This document shows positions 1 through 11,426 of a stretch of 64,000 nt of DNA, one piece after another. Positions within the stretch are counted from its first letter, which is position 1. Each line of letters opens with the position of its first letter. A model generated the notes under the pieces. That model was not told where the DNA came from. It worked only from the letters and a program-made list of their open reading frames with translations, and searched no databases. The stretch is from assembly GCA_033296885.1 (NCBI GenBank), contig MU863909.1, forward strand, positions 186,001-250,000, given 5' to 3'. A program made the translations under genes and the position numbers. The DNA comes from Triangularia verruculosa (taxonomy: Eukaryota > Ascomycota > Sordariomycetes > Sordariales > Podosporaceae).

Positions 1-3000
1 TTAGCGAAGCGGCAAATGCGGTCAACAACACAGATCTCAAGGATATCCTACCCTACGGATTTGGTATCCATCACGCTGGTATGAGCCGAGCTGATCGTAC
101 TGATGTTGAGGATCTCTTCTCCAGTGGCCATATTCAGGTCCTGGTCTGCACGGCCACTCTTGCTTGGGGTGTCAACTTGCCCGCTCATACAGTCATCATC
201 AAGGGCACTCAGGTGTACTCTCCAGAAAAGGGTAGCTGGGTTGAACTGAGCCCTCAAGATGTCTTGCAGATGCTTGGCCGTGCCGGTCGACCGCAGTTCG
301 ATACCTATGGTGAAGGTATCATTATCACCACACAGGGAGAGATGACCTACTACCTTTCGCTTCTCAACCAGCAGTTGCCAATCGAGAGTCAGTTTGCCAG
401 CAAGCTCGTCGACAATCTCAATGCCGAAATTGTCTTGGGCAACGTTCGAAGCCGCGATGAGGGCGTGGAATGGCTTGGTTACACTTACCTCTTCGTCCGC
501 ATGCTTCGCTCTCCTGGCCTGTACAGTGTTGGCGCAGAATATGAGGATGATGAGGCGCTAGAGCAGAAACGTGTTGATTTGATACACTCAGCGGCGACTG
601 TCCTCAAGAAGTCAAACCTGATCAAATACGACGAAAAGACTGGCAAGCTTCAGTCTACTGAGCTTGGTCGTATCGCCTCCCATTACTACATCACCAATCC
701 CTCCATGGACACCTACAACAAGTTGATCCAGCCATCGATGAACGATGTGGAACTCTTCCGCGTCTTTGCGCAGAGTGGCGAGTTCAAGTACATCCCAGTT
801 CGTCAAGAGGAAAAGCTTGAACTGGCGAAGCTTCTTGCTCGGGTCCCGATTCCGGTCAAGGAGAGTATTGAGGAACCAACTGCCAAGATCAATGTTCTTC
901 TTCAGGCTTACATCTCTCGCCTACGTCTGGATGGCCTTGCGCTGATGGCTGACATGGTATATGTCACTCAGTCTGCTGGCCGTATCCTTCGCGCCATCTT
1001 CGAAATCACGTTGAGGAAGGGCTGGGCTTCTGTTGCCAAACTGGCACTCAATCTGTGCAAGATGGCTGAGAAGAGGATGTGGCCAACCATGTCTCCTCTG
1101 AGACAGTTCCCTACCTGCCCCGCCGAGATCGTCCGCAAGGCCGAGAGGATAGAGGTGCCCTTCAGCAGCTATCTTGACCTTGACCCCCCCCGCATGGGTG
1201 AATTGCTCGGCATGCCCAAGGCCGGCAAGACTGTCTGCGCCCTCGTAGCCAAGTTCCCTCGAGTTGAAGTTGAGGCCAACGTGCAGCCCATGACTCGCTC
1301 CATGCTTCGAGTTGAGTTGACTGTTACTCCCAATTTTGAGTGGGACGTCGACGTCCATGGCTTATCCGAGAGCTTCTGGATCGTGGTTGAGGACTGCGAC
1401 GGCGAGGACATCCTCTTCCATGACCAGTTTATTCTTCGCAAGGACTATGCCGAGTCTGATGCGAATGAGCACATTGTCGAGTTCACTGTACCCATCACTG
1501 AGCCGATGCCGCCAAATTATTTTATCTCGGTCATCTCGGATCGGTGGATGCATTCCGAGACTCGTCTACCAGTGTCGTTCCAGCAGCTTATTCTGCCAGA
1601 GCGGTTCCCACCACACACTGAGCTTCTCGATCTGCAACCACTGCCAGTCACCGCCTTGAAGGCCAAAGACTATGCCGCTCTGTATCCTGACTGGACGCAG
1701 TTCAACAAAATCCAGACACAAACCTTCAATTCGCTGTACGGTACTGACAACAACGTTCTCGTAGCGGCCCCCACCGGCAGCGGCAAGACTGTTTGTGCCG
1801 AGTTTGCCTTGCTTCGCCACTGGAACAAACAAGACTCTGGACGGGCAGTTTACATTGCCCCGTTCCAGGAACTTGTGGATCTGCGCTATCAGGATTGGCA
1901 GAAGCGGTTCGCCAACCTCAGAGGAGGGAAGGACATCGTTAAGCTGACAGGCGAAACCACCGCTGATCTGAAGCTTCTTGAGCAGGGTGATTTGATCTTG
2001 GCCACTCCTCTTCAGTGGGATGTCTTGTCCAGACAGTGGAAGCGCAGAAAGAATGTCCAAACTGTGGAGCTCTTCATTGCCGATGAGCTGCACATGCTTG
2101 GTGGGCAGATGGGCTACATCTACGAGATCATCGTTTCTCGTATGCACTACATCCGCACCCAGACTGAGCTGCCCGTCAGGATTGTTGGTCTCAGTGTGTC
2201 CCTTGCCAATGCTCGCGATGTGGGTGAGTGGATTGATGCCAGAAAGCATGATATCTACAACTTCAGCCCCCACGTCAGGCCCGTGCCTTTAGAGCTTCAC
2301 ATCCAGTCCTACACCATTCCCCATTTCCCATCTCTCATGTTGGCGATGGCCAAGCCGACATACCTTGCTGTCACTCAGATGTCTCCTGATCAGCCTGCTC
2401 TCATCTTCGTGCCTAGTCGGAAGCAAACCAGAGCTACGGCAAGAGACATCCTCACCGCCTGTTTGGCTGATGACGACGAAGACCGCTTCCTGAATGTCGA
2501 TGTCGAGCAGATCCAAAAGCTTCTTGAGCGTGTTCAGGAACCAGCTCTCGCCGAGGCTCTTTCTCACGGTGTCGGCTACTACCATGAAGCCCTCAGCCAA
2601 AGCGACAGGCGTATTGTCACGCACTTGTACAAGAATGGCGCCATTCAAGTGCTTATTGCCTCCCGCGATGTCTGTTGGGAGCTGGATTGCACGGCTCATC
2701 TCGTCATCGTCATGGGCACACAGTACTTTGAGGGCAGAGAGCATCGCTATGTTGACTATCCTCTGAGCGAGGTCCTGCAAATGTTCGGCAAGGCTGCGCA
2801 GTCATCGCGTGATGGCCGTGGTCGCGGCGTGCTGATGTTGCCAGCGGTGAAGAGAGAGTACTACAAAAAATTCCTCAACGAAGCTTTGCCCGTTGAGTCC
2901 CACCTTCACAACTTCCTCCAGGATGCGTTTGTGACCGAGATCAGCACCAGGATGATCGAGTCGGGCGAAGATGCCATCAACTGGGCCACTTTCACATACT

Positions 3001-4193
3001 TTTACCGCCGACTTCTCGCCAACCCAAGTTACTACAGTCTCACGGATCCTACTCATGAGGGCCTGAGTCAGTACCTGTCTGACATGGTTGAGCTTACTCT
3101 GAAGGAGCTCTCCGAGTCCAAGATTGTTGACTTTGACGAGGACGAGGGCACTGTGGCTCCTCAAAACGCTGCGATGATTGCTGCCTACTACAATATCTCG
3201 TACATCACGATGCAGACCTTCCTGCTGTCGCTCACGGCGAAGACGAAGCTCAAGGGTATTCTCGAAATTGTCACCTCAGCTACCGAATTTGAATCTATTC
3301 AGATTCGCCGCCATGAGGAGGCCATTCTCAGGCGCGTTTACGACAGTGTGCCGGTCAAGATGGCTGAGCCAGCGTTCGATTCGCCTCATTTCAAGGCCTT
3401 CGTGCTGGTCCAGGCTCATTTCTCCAGGATGAACCTGCCGATTGATTTGGCCAAGGATCAGGAGGTCATTTTGACCAAGATTATCAGTCTCTTGAATGCC
3501 ATGGTTGACATCCTGTCCTCGGACGGCCATCTCAATGCCATGAATGCGATGGAGATGTCGCAGATGGTGGTGCAGGCGGTCTGGGATCGTGACAGCCCGC
3601 TCAAGCAGATTCCCAACTTTACGCCTGAGATGATCAAGGCGGCCAGCAAGTACGGCATTCGGGATATCTTTGACTTCATGAGCAACATGGATCCTGAGGA
3701 GAACCCTGATTACCATTCGCTCATCAAGGACCTTGGGCTCACACAGGCACAGCTCGCGCAGGCGGCCAATTTCACAAACACCAAGTACCCCGAAATCTCG
3801 CTGGAAGTTGAGGTGGAGGATAAGGACGAGATCCGGGCCGGTGAGCCGGCCTACCTCAAGATTGCGATTGAGCGCGAGATGGATGAGGATGCTGAGTACG
3901 ATCCTACGGTGCACGCGCCATTTTACCCTGGCAAGAAGACGGAGAGTTGGTGGTTGGTGGTTGGCGAGGAGAGCACAAAGGAGCTACTGGCAATCAAGCG
4001 GATCACGGTGGGGCGGAATCTCAATGTCAGACTGGAGTTCACCGTGCCTACGCCGGGTCATCACGACTTGAAGCTCTTCTTGATGAGCGACAGCTATGTC
4101 GGGGTGGATCAGGAGCCGTCCTTTGCGGTGGAGGTTGCAGAGGGGATGGATGTTGATGAGGATGACGACGATGAGGAGGGAGATGATGAGTAA
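1..4193 (+). CDS. BRR2: Pre-mRNA splicing helicase BRR2 (C-terminal part, 5' end outside window)
   Basis: Open frame entering the window at base 3 and ending with TAA at 4191-4193, about 1,396 codons without an intron. It is the C-terminal two thirds of a roughly 2,200-residue Ski2-like U5 snRNP ATPase that unwinds U4/U6 during spliceosome activation. The window opens in helicase cassette 1 (GRAGRPQFD motif near 280-300), followed by the winged-helix/ratchet and a Sec63-like unit. Cassette 2 begins with APTGSGKT (1767-1790) and carries DELHMLGG (about 2083-2106) in place of a strict DExH box and SVSLANARDVGEWI. This degenerate second cassette is normal for BRR2, where it acts as a regulatory platform (PRP8/Jab1 contacts) and not as the main motor. 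A second Sec63 unit follows and the tail is acidic (D/E run). The ATG at 81 is internal, since conserved sequence continues upstream of it. Family assignment is very secure. Confidence 0.97.
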   Translation, partial: SEAANAVNNTDLKDILPYGFGIHHAGMSRADRTDVEDLFSSGHIQVLVCTATLAWGVNLPAHTVIIKGTQVYSPEKGSWVELSPQDVLQMLGRAGRPQFDTYGEGIIITTQGEMTYYLSLLNQQLPIESQFASKLVDNLNAEIVLGNVRSRDEGVEWLGYTYLFVRMLRSPGLYSVGAEYEDDEALEQKRVDLIHSAATVLKKSNLIKYDEKTGKLQSTELGRIASHYYITNPSMDTYNKLIQPSMNDVELFRVFAQSGEFKYIPVRQEEKLELAKLLARVPIPVKESIEEPTAKINVLLQAYISRLRLDGLALMADMVYVTQSAGRILRAIFEITLRKGWASVAKLALNLCKMAEKRMWPTMSPLRQFPTCPAEIVRKAERIEVPFSSYLDLDPPRMGELLGMPKAGKTVCALVAKFPRVEVEANVQPMTRSMLRVELTVTPNFEWDVDVHGLSESFWIVVEDCDGEDILFHDQFILRKDYAESDANEHIVEFTVPITEPMPPNYFISVISDRWMHSETRLPVSFQQLILPERFPPHTELLDLQPLPVTALKAKDYAALYPDWTQFNKIQTQTFNSLYGTDNNVLVAAPTGSGKTVCAEFALLRHWNKQDSGRAVYIAPFQELVDLRYQDWQKRFANLRGGKDIVKLTGETTADLKLLEQGDLILATPLQWDVLSRQWKRRKNVQTVELFIADELHMLGGQMGYIYEIIVSRMHYIRTQTELPVRIVGLSVSLANARDVGEWIDARKHDIYNFSPHVRPVPLELHIQSYTIPHFPSLMLAMAKPTYLAVTQMSPDQPALIFVPSRKQTRATARDILTACLADDDEDRFLNVDVEQIQKLLERVQEPALAEALSHGVGYYHEALSQSDRRIVTHLYKNGAIQVLIASRDVCWELDCTAHLVIVMGTQYFEGREHRYVDYPLSEVLQMFGKAAQSSRDGRGRGVLMLPAVKREYYKKFLNEALPVESHLHNFLQDAFVTEISTRMIESGEDAINWATFTYFYRRLLANPSYYSLTDPTHEGLSQYLSDMVELTLKELSESKIVDFDEDEGTVAPQNAAMIAAYYNISYITMQTFLLSLTAKTKLKGILEIVTSATEFESIQIRRHEEAILRRVYDSVPVKMAEPAFDSPHFKAFVLVQAHFSRMNLPIDLAKDQEVILTKIISLLNAMVDILSSDGHLNAMNAMEMSQMVVQAVWDRDSPLKQIPNFTPEMIKAASKYGIRDIFDFMSNMDPEENPDYHSLIKDLGLTQAQLAQAANFTNTKYPEISLEVEVEDKDEIRAGEPAYLKIAIEREMDEDAEYDPTVHAPFYPGKKTESWWLVVGEESTKELLAIKRITVGRNLNVRLEFTVPTPGHHDLKLFLMSDSYVGVDQEPSFAVEVAEGMDVDEDDDDEEGDDE

Positions 4194-5095
4194 TTTGGGG
4201 AGGACCTTTGGGAGGAATGTGAAGTGGTGATGGTTGTTGTTGGTGTTCTCATTCCCAGTCTGGTTTGATTTCTCACGTTTTCAGGGCAGTTGGTTCAAAG
4301 TGTATATGGTATATAATGGGGCTTGGTGGTATAATACAAAATCAACTTTGACATCTGTTTTGGTTCAATCTACAGGGGCGTCACCTTTGTTGTTGGGGAT
4401 GGTCTACGTCACGGGATGGTCCTCAGGCTGAACTCGGAAAGGTCTATGTGGGGTTTCTGGATGTTGTGGACAGGCTCAAGGGGGGGCGGGATGTGGATGG
4501 TCTTTTGGTTTGGGCTGGCAGTGGAGATGGGAATGGGGATGGAATTGAAATGATCTCGGGAGAAGTGGTGGCGAGAGAGGGATGGATCTGGGGCCTCGTT
4601 GCTTGGCTTCCCGATGACTACTCCAAGGTTGATGAAGTTGGTGACAAGGACTCGGGCCAAGTGTACGGCGTAGGTTGGTCTGACGCATGCCGCAGGAGCA
4701 GGTCCCCTTCCACAGCGGCACTCCGCACACGCTCCGCCTCTTTGATAGGAGAGAGACCAAGAAAGCAAGCTCTCACACGCACCACACACCAGACGCACGC
4801 CAGACGCTCGGACCACTTCCTTTCGTGTGCTGCCCTCAAATAATTTCTCTTTTCGCGAAGGCTCCTCCAAACTTCCGCGCAACCACCTTTCCATTGTCCC
4901 AGCGCTTCACCATTGTGTGTTGTCTTCCCATCACGCCCCCATCCCAGCTTCATTCAATCCATCACCCGAGAGCGCGCCAACGTCGATTCAAGACCTCCAC
5001 GCGTCCAACGCGTCCAACCTTCACGTCTGCACACGACAAACAACCTGTCACGTCCCCGTCGCGAGCTGGTGCTGACATCACCAACCATACCAAAA
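4194..5095. other. Intergenic: BRR2 3' side and 5' leader of the PWWP gene
   Basis: No supported gene. The left half is the presumed BRR2 3' UTR. Roughly 4780-5095 is CT/CA-rich, typical of a Sordariomycete 5' leader leading to the ATG at 5096. Overlapping short frames on both strands lack recognisable protein sequence. Confidence 0.5.
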
Positions 5096-7059
5096 ATGTC
5101 ACGAGAAGGCACTCCAGTCGCGCCCGCCACCGAGGCCGCGCAACCATCTGTGGATAAGAAGGAGGATGCGCCCATTGCTCCTGCTTCTGAGGAACTCAAG
5201 GACGCCATCGCTGCCGAGTCCAAGGCCGCCGTCGAGTCTGCTCCTGCCGAGGAAGCCTCTGGCAAGCCGGAAGAGGGTAACGTGTTTTCACAACACCCGC
5301 CGCACTCTAGCATCATCTAGCTGACCATTGTTTATCATCAGCCCCAGCCCCCGAGAAGACCGCCGAGCAGGCCGAAGACAAGCCAGACGTCGATATGACT
5401 GACGTCGCCGATGCTGCAGAGGCCGAGGCCCCATCCCAACCACCTGCTGACAACACCGCCGAGATGCCCCCCAGGACCAAGAACGCCAAGCGCAAGTCAA
5501 TTGGTGCTGCCGAGGGCAAGGGGAAGAAGCTCAACAGAAAGGCCTCCAAGCCGCGCATCCTGCATACCGACGCCCAGCCAGGCGACTACTTCTTTGTCAA
5601 GCTCAAGGGCCACCCGCAATGGCCAGTCATTGTCTGCGATGAGGAGATGCTGCCTGAGGCTTTGCTCAAGTCCCGCCCAGTAACTGCCAAACGGCAGGAT
5701 GGCACATATCGCGACGACTTCGCTGATGGCGGAAAGAAGGTTGCTGACCGGTCTTTCCCCGTCATGTACCTCTGCACCAATGAATTGTGAGTTTTCACCC
5801 TGTTGCCGCCCCCTGGGGCTGAACGCTAACACGCCTCTGTTTGCAGTGGCTGGGTACCAAACGGAGAACTTATCGATCTGGACCCGGACTACGTTCAGAC
5901 TCTTATCACCGACAAGATGAAGGGGGATCTCCGGGATGCACATAAGTTGGCCGTCGAGCAACACCCCCTCCAGTACTACAAGGATGTGCTCCATCAGTTT
6001 CAACAGGAGCTTCTCGAGAAGGAGAAGGCCAAGGCTGCCAAGGCCGCTACGCCCAAGGGAAAGAAGAAGTCCGCTGCAGTTGTGGATGAGGATGTCGATA
6101 TGGACGATGTTGCTGAGCATGACACGCCGCCTTCCAAGGACAAGAAGTCCAAAAAGAGAAAGGCAGACGAGCCAGCAGAGGTAAGTTCTCATACTTGATG
6201 CAACCACATGGCATGTTCTGACTTTGCGCTCAACAGACTCCTCAGCGGACGGAATCGGTCAAAAAGACAAAGATCAAGCTGACCAGCAATGCCACTCCCA
6301 AGACAGCAAACGGCGTTACGCCTTCAGCCAAGGCCAAGACTGATGCTAAGGGCACGAAGGCCAAGTTGAATAAGGCGAAGGATGGAGAGGACAGAAAGTC
6401 GGAGAAGGAAGCTTCTGAAGCCCCCAAGGAGCCTGAGCTATCGCCCCAGGAGCAGAGGGAGAGAAAAGAGCGCGAGGTTCTTTTCCTGCGGCACAAGCTC
6501 CAAAAGGGCCTCCTTACGAGGGACCAAGAGCCCAAGGCGGAAGAGATGGCGACCATGTCTGAGTACATCAGTAAGCTAGAGGGGCTCCCCAACTTGGAAG
6601 TTAGCATCATCCGGGCGACGAAGATCAACAAGGTTCTGAAGGCGATTCTGAAGTTGGAGAACATCCCCAAGGAGAAGGAGTTCAACTTCAAGTCGCGCTC
6701 TCAAGTACTTCTAAACAAGTGGAATGAGCTTCTCGCGGTGGATGGTGGAGCGGCAGCCCCCGCTCAGAGCAAGGCTGTCAATGGCACCGCGCCCACGGAG
6801 ACGAAGACCAACGGAGTGACGGCTGATGAGCTTGCAAAGACCGAGACGGAGGAGTCTAAGGAAGAGCCCAAGGAGGACAAGAAGGAGGATGAGACACCAG
6901 CGGAGGAGAAGCCAAAGGAGAAGTCCGAGGAGGCTTCAGAGCCTGCGGATAAAATGGATGTTGATGAGGTAAGTTCGAAATCACAGAATCTATCATTGGC
7001 GAGCGCTTTCTGACGACCTTTGTTAGGCTGAGCCTGAAGCTGTTGAGGCATCTGCCTAG
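5096..7059 (+). CDS. PWWP-domain chromatin protein with TFIIS-N/LEDGF-IBD-like C-terminal region
   Basis: Five exons: 5096-5276, 5342-5786, 5847-6180, 6237-6968, 7027-7059; 574 residues. All four introns are GT-AG, 56-65 nt, and keep phase. The start is the first in-frame ATG after the leader, in AAAATG context. The N-terminus is Ala/Pro/Glu-rich and disordered. A PWWP domain spans about residues 139-235 (GDYFFVKLKGHPQWP at 141-155, then GWVPNGELIDLD across the exon 2/3 junction). Two Lys-rich linkers follow. Residues about 390-485 form a helical module (LFLRHKLQKGLL, SIIRATKINKVLKAILKLE, SQVLLNKWNELL) resembling a TFIIS N-terminal domain or the LEDGF integrase-binding domain. The tail is acidic. 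PWWP domains bind methylated histone H3 (H3K36me) and DNA, so a nuclear transcription or acetylation cofactor role like yeast Pdp3 or metazoan LEDGF is inferred. Domain calls are firm for PWWP and moderate for the C-terminal module. Confidence 0.85.
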
Positions 7060-8105
7060 ACAGTAGTCCTGTTTTCATTTATTCGCATCCTTATGAAAAC
7101 ATTGCTAGCAATAAAGCAACGCTCTAACATGAGTCATCAAGCGGGATTCGGCGGAAAATTGTTGAAGGGATGCCGAGATCTGCTCAAGGAAGCCTTGTGA
7201 CGAAGGGCGACAACAGACTCGAGGCATCCCGCTTGTGTAAAACTAGGCTGTTCTGAGTTTTGTGTTATTTCCCTCATTTTTTTTCCTTTGCACAACAACA
7301 CCCAAAGGGACGTTTCTTGGTCTGGTTTGGGTCAGGGTGGTGGTTGGTGGTGTTCTGGCTCTTTTAAATACAGGCTTGCAAGTTTGCTCTAGGTTTTTCG
7401 ATATTTCATCTTTCTCGTGGGGGCTTTTTGAAGAGAGTGCCTTTGAGGGGGTGTACAAAGGGGAGAGGAGCGGCTGTGGTACTTGAGAAGAGAGACAGAG
7501 AGAGATATGAGGCGGGGCAGTGGAGGGGAAAGAACTAGTAACTGGCCACTGGAGCTGAAAAGGGGACAGTAAAGAAGTCTTAAAAAGAGGGTGATATAAG
7601 GGGAAATGGGACGGAAGAAAGCAGCGGAAAGAATGAAGGAGGGGGTTGAAGAATTCTTAACTGCTTATTTGTTTTTTTCTTGCAAAACCTCGTCATGCCG
7701 AAAAGCTTTCTCTCACTCCGAGTTTTATGCCTGGGTTCTCGGTATCATATCTCCACAGTATTATCGTTTGGCTTCTGAAATTCTCTCCTGTTAAATTATA
7801 TAGTATGATTGGCAATTACTTCCTGTCCCGTGACCTTGAGTAAGAACAGTGACGAGGGATGGATGAGCATGTGGCTTTGATCTGATAACTAATAATAGAG
7901 AAAGTGGCGGCGAAAGTTACGGCAATACGCGTAATTACATAATTTCAATTTGGCTCTCGGTCTTAAACACGCGAAACGGTTTTTGAGAACCTTTATGAAC
8001 ACTTTGACGCGACGACGACGCTGGGCGCATCTCATCAACCAAATAATATTTTCCCCCTCTAGCTTTTCCAAAAGAAAGATTGAAGTGAGAGAAGAGTAAA
8101 AAAAA
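7060..8105. other. Intergenic, no gene seen
   Basis: About 1 kb between two same-strand genes. It holds AT-rich patches (7790-7900) and purine-rich stretches (7440-7660). The frames at 7262-7486 and 7606-7794 look random. The ORC3 leader ends in an A-run directly before the ATG at 8106. Confidence 0.45.
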
Positions 8106-10548
8106 ATGGCGGATGATCTTGATGACACGTCTTTATTTCAAGAGGATGATCACAGAGTAAGCGATTTTGTCGTGATCATTGTTGTTGACTTTCATGGCTA
8201 ACAAGGAGGGCCAGGTAGCATACATCTTCACCGCACCCGCCACCACCACCACCGCCACCACCACCGCCACGATATCACCCACGACGACATCAACAGCAAA
8301 AGCTACGCCAGGCCGCCCGCCAAAACGGAGACGGGTATCGAAGAAGGTGACTTCTTCTGATGACAATCCGCGACAAGATGAAGAACCACGGGTTCCATCT
8401 GCTGCTGCTGCTGCTGCTGCTCGCGATGGCGACGGTCCCTGGCCAAGACTCTTTGACGGTGCCGAATCGCTGGCGTGCGTCCGGTTGAGGAAGGATGCGT
8501 ACGAGTGTGGCTGGCCGGTGCTGGAGGATCAGATCCAGACGGTGCTGCGGGAGGCGAACAAGCAGACGCTGGATGATGTTGTTGGGTTTCTCAATGGGGA
8601 TTCACATGAACGGGAAGGGAGAGGGAGGATCCCGGCTGGGTTTATCATTACGGGGCCAAATATTGCTGGGCAGGATTTGTTGTTTGGGCAGCTGGGGGAG
8701 GCGTTGTCGACGGAGGGGAGGGGGGGAGCGAGGTTTGTTAGGTTGAGGGCGGGGGAGGTGGGGAACTTGAAGGGGGCGTTGAAGAGGATTGTGAGGGAGG
8801 GGATGAGTACCGGCGGGGAGGAAGGGGAGGGGGGTGGGGAGCAGGTGCTGGTTGGGGGGAGGGGGGGTAGGAAGTTTTTGGATTATGATTTGGAGGCGCT
8901 GAGGGTTGCCTTGGAGGGTAAAGGGAAGGGGGGGAGGAGGGTGATTGTAGCTTTTCAGGACAGCGAGGCGTTTGATACGGGGCTGGTGGGAGAGTTGGTT
9001 GGGTTGTTTCAGTAGGTCCTTTTCTGAGCTACTGTGTGGTAAAGGTGGTGCTAACACGGGAATAGTTCATGGCAGGACAGGATCCAGTTCTCGGTCTTGT
9101 TTGGGATTGCTACTTCGGTTGAGCTTTTCCAGGCCAGGCTGCTCAAGTCTACGGCAAGACAGCTTTACGGAGCGCAGTTTGATGTCGTGCAAGCTAATGC
9201 TGTGCTCGAAAGCGTGATCATGACCGCCGTGGCGGGCAGTGATGCAAAACTGAGAATTGGACCAGGGCTTCTCAGGAAGCTGGTCGGGAGGCAGCAGGAA
9301 CATGTTGCTGGGGTAGGGGCTTTTGTTAGCTCACTCAAGGTATGGTGACCTGGGAAAGGTTCTATCGTGGAAAAGAATGCTGATATATCCATGGTGTAGT
9401 ATGCCTATATGAACCACTTTTACGCCAATCCGCTCAGCGTGCTACTTGCCGACCCTGACAGGCTAAAGAGCGAGACCTTGCAATCGGAGCATCTCGAGGC
9501 AGTGAGGATGCTGGAGTCGTTCAAGCCACTCGTGGAACTGGCTGTCGAGGAGGGACAACTGGATCACGCACAGAAGTTGCTGGAGGAGGATGACTATCTC
9601 AGGAGTTATATCATGGATCAAGGTCCCAAACGACAAAAGTATTTGGATAGGCTGTTACAGTCGTTGTCCTTAATCACCACCACGGGGCTTGCTAAACGAC
9701 CGTTCATTGAGCTTTATGAGGCAGCTTTGGAGGAGGGTATTTCATTGGATCAGTCACCTGGACCGTTCGACATCGGCGACGCTATCAAACGGTCAAGTCC
9801 AGAAGAGCTCCTTGCCCTCGTCGCGCGCATGAAGGAAACCATCGACATGGGCAATGATTCTCTTCACTGGGATGGCATCGATGACGTCGATGAAGCAGAA
9901 TACGCAATCGCAAAGTTCATGAGGGTTGAATACGACGTGCGAGAGTTGCTAGAGAAGTCCAAAGCAAAAGGAGACAGCCTCAAAAGCAAATACAGCTCCC
10001 AAAGCAAGGTCCTCCGCACGACTGTTGTGGCGCAAAAGGTTCAGCTTAGCCGGGATACCGCCACCCTGACGGAGGAAGACAATGCCTTCACTGAAGCTAT
10101 TGATATCTTCTTCACCGTCTTCAAGAGGATTGTAGGTTGCGAGCCACTGTCAAATCTGTTTCTGCATGAGGTTTGGCAGTACGACTATCACCTGCCCTAC
10201 GAAGATGTCTTTGTTCCCCGGCCGGGCGGCACGCTTGCCCGTGCCCTGTCCCGCCCGCATGATTACCTTGGTTGTGCTTGCTGTGACCAGGCCAATGGGT
10301 CATTGGCGGGGACTTTGCCTGCTACGTCTATTCTGTATCACCTCTACTCCGAAGCGGGCGCGTTGATCAACGTTGCCGACTTGTGGGCGGCGTACTATAC
10401 GCACGTGGGCGAGGATTCGGAGATTGGGATGGATGAAAGGTCGGCGCTGGTGCTGTTCTACCGAGGGCTGGCAGAGTTGAGAGCCATGGGATTTGTGAAG
10501 CAGAGCAAAAAAAAGGCGGACCACATTGCCAAGTTGAAGTGGTTGTGA
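8106..10548 (+). CDS. ORC3: Origin recognition complex subunit 3
   Basis: Four exons: 8106-8156, 8215-9011, 9066-9339, 9400-10548; 756 residues. ORC3 is part of the six-subunit complex that marks replication origins and loads MCM2-7. Recognition rests on the short acidic first exon followed by a YIFTAP motif, a basic PPKRRRVSKK patch (likely nuclear localisation), the RLFDGAESLACVRLRKDAYE region, the FHSWQDRIQF and GIATSVELFQARL blocks, the strongly conserved YAYMNHFYANPLSVLL start of exon 4, and a C-terminal winged-helix-like segment ending in AKLKWL. Exon joins were chosen because each restores these motifs. The exon 2 acceptor could instead be 9 nt upstream, adding three residues. Exon 2 carries ACC-repeat Thr/Ala and GCT-repeat Ala tracts, and 8680-8940 is unusually G-rich on the coding strand. 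Confidence 0.92.
8680..8945 (+). other. G-run-rich segment within ORC3 exon 2
   Basis: The coding strand has many closely spaced runs of three to seven Gs, mixed with A, over about 260 nt. The protein here is Gly/Glu/Arg-rich and low in complexity. The pattern favours G-quadruplex or R-loop formation and contrasts with the balanced composition of exons 3 and 4. Confidence 0.6.
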
Positions 10549-11426
10549 TTAGCCAAAGTGGACAGCCGGATTCGGGTTCGGGTTGTTGGTGGGTGAAGTT
10601 TGTCTCAGACCTGCCCGCCCTAGGAATTCTGGTTAGGTGAGGTGGATGAATGCATTGTTAGAGTGCTCTTGCCAGGAACAAGAAGCTTGTTGGAATTTTT
10701 CCTTATGCGGGAACAATGTCTTAGACGACAGTCTGCCAGGACAAAGGCAGCAGACAAGGTACCATTTATATCCCCAAAAGGGCGAAGTGTCGAAATAGCA
10801 ACCTTTCCCGCGGTTGGGACAAAGGGGTAGGGAGTCAACAATCGTCACGCCGCTTTTGGCATCAAACGGCCCGCTTTCAAAGGAACTGTTCTTGGGTGAT
10901 GAGTTATACAAGAAGCCACGAGATGCCCATGGCGGACATCTGTTCTTCTAGCCTCTTTTCTTCCTCTTGCTTTCCAGTCCGACAACCAAGTATCCTTATC
11001 ATTTACCAACCTATACAAACTGCTGCCCAAAAAAGCTACACGCTATTGTTGTCACCAAAGGATAACAACAGTACACCAACAACCCTACTCTGTCACTAAT
11101 CTTTCAGCCAAGTGAAAGAAGTTAGAAAGTAACCACAGCACATTCTTTTCGCTGCTGGCAGCAACTATTTCAACCCAGCGGCAGTTTGTTATTTATATTT
11201 CCGGAACTCTCTTCCCTCTCAGGTTTAATCTCATTTTCAAACTCACCACTATCTTTTCTCTCTCATATACTTTCGAGCCACAGTCATCCCATACTCTCTC
11301 TTAATACCTCAGTCGCACCAAGGACAGCGTCAGCTACTTGATACCGCAACAAACCATACCCTCATAAAAGCAACTCGAAATCACCCGCAACTTGCTTTTC
11401 AAACACCAAAAGTACAACCTCAAAAA
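10549..11426. other. Intergenic with long CT/CA-rich leader
   Basis: No supported gene. The right half (about 10960-11426) is pyrimidine- and A-rich with few Gs, the usual look of a fungal core promoter and 5' UTR, and runs into CAAAAAATG at 11427. Confidence 0.45.
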
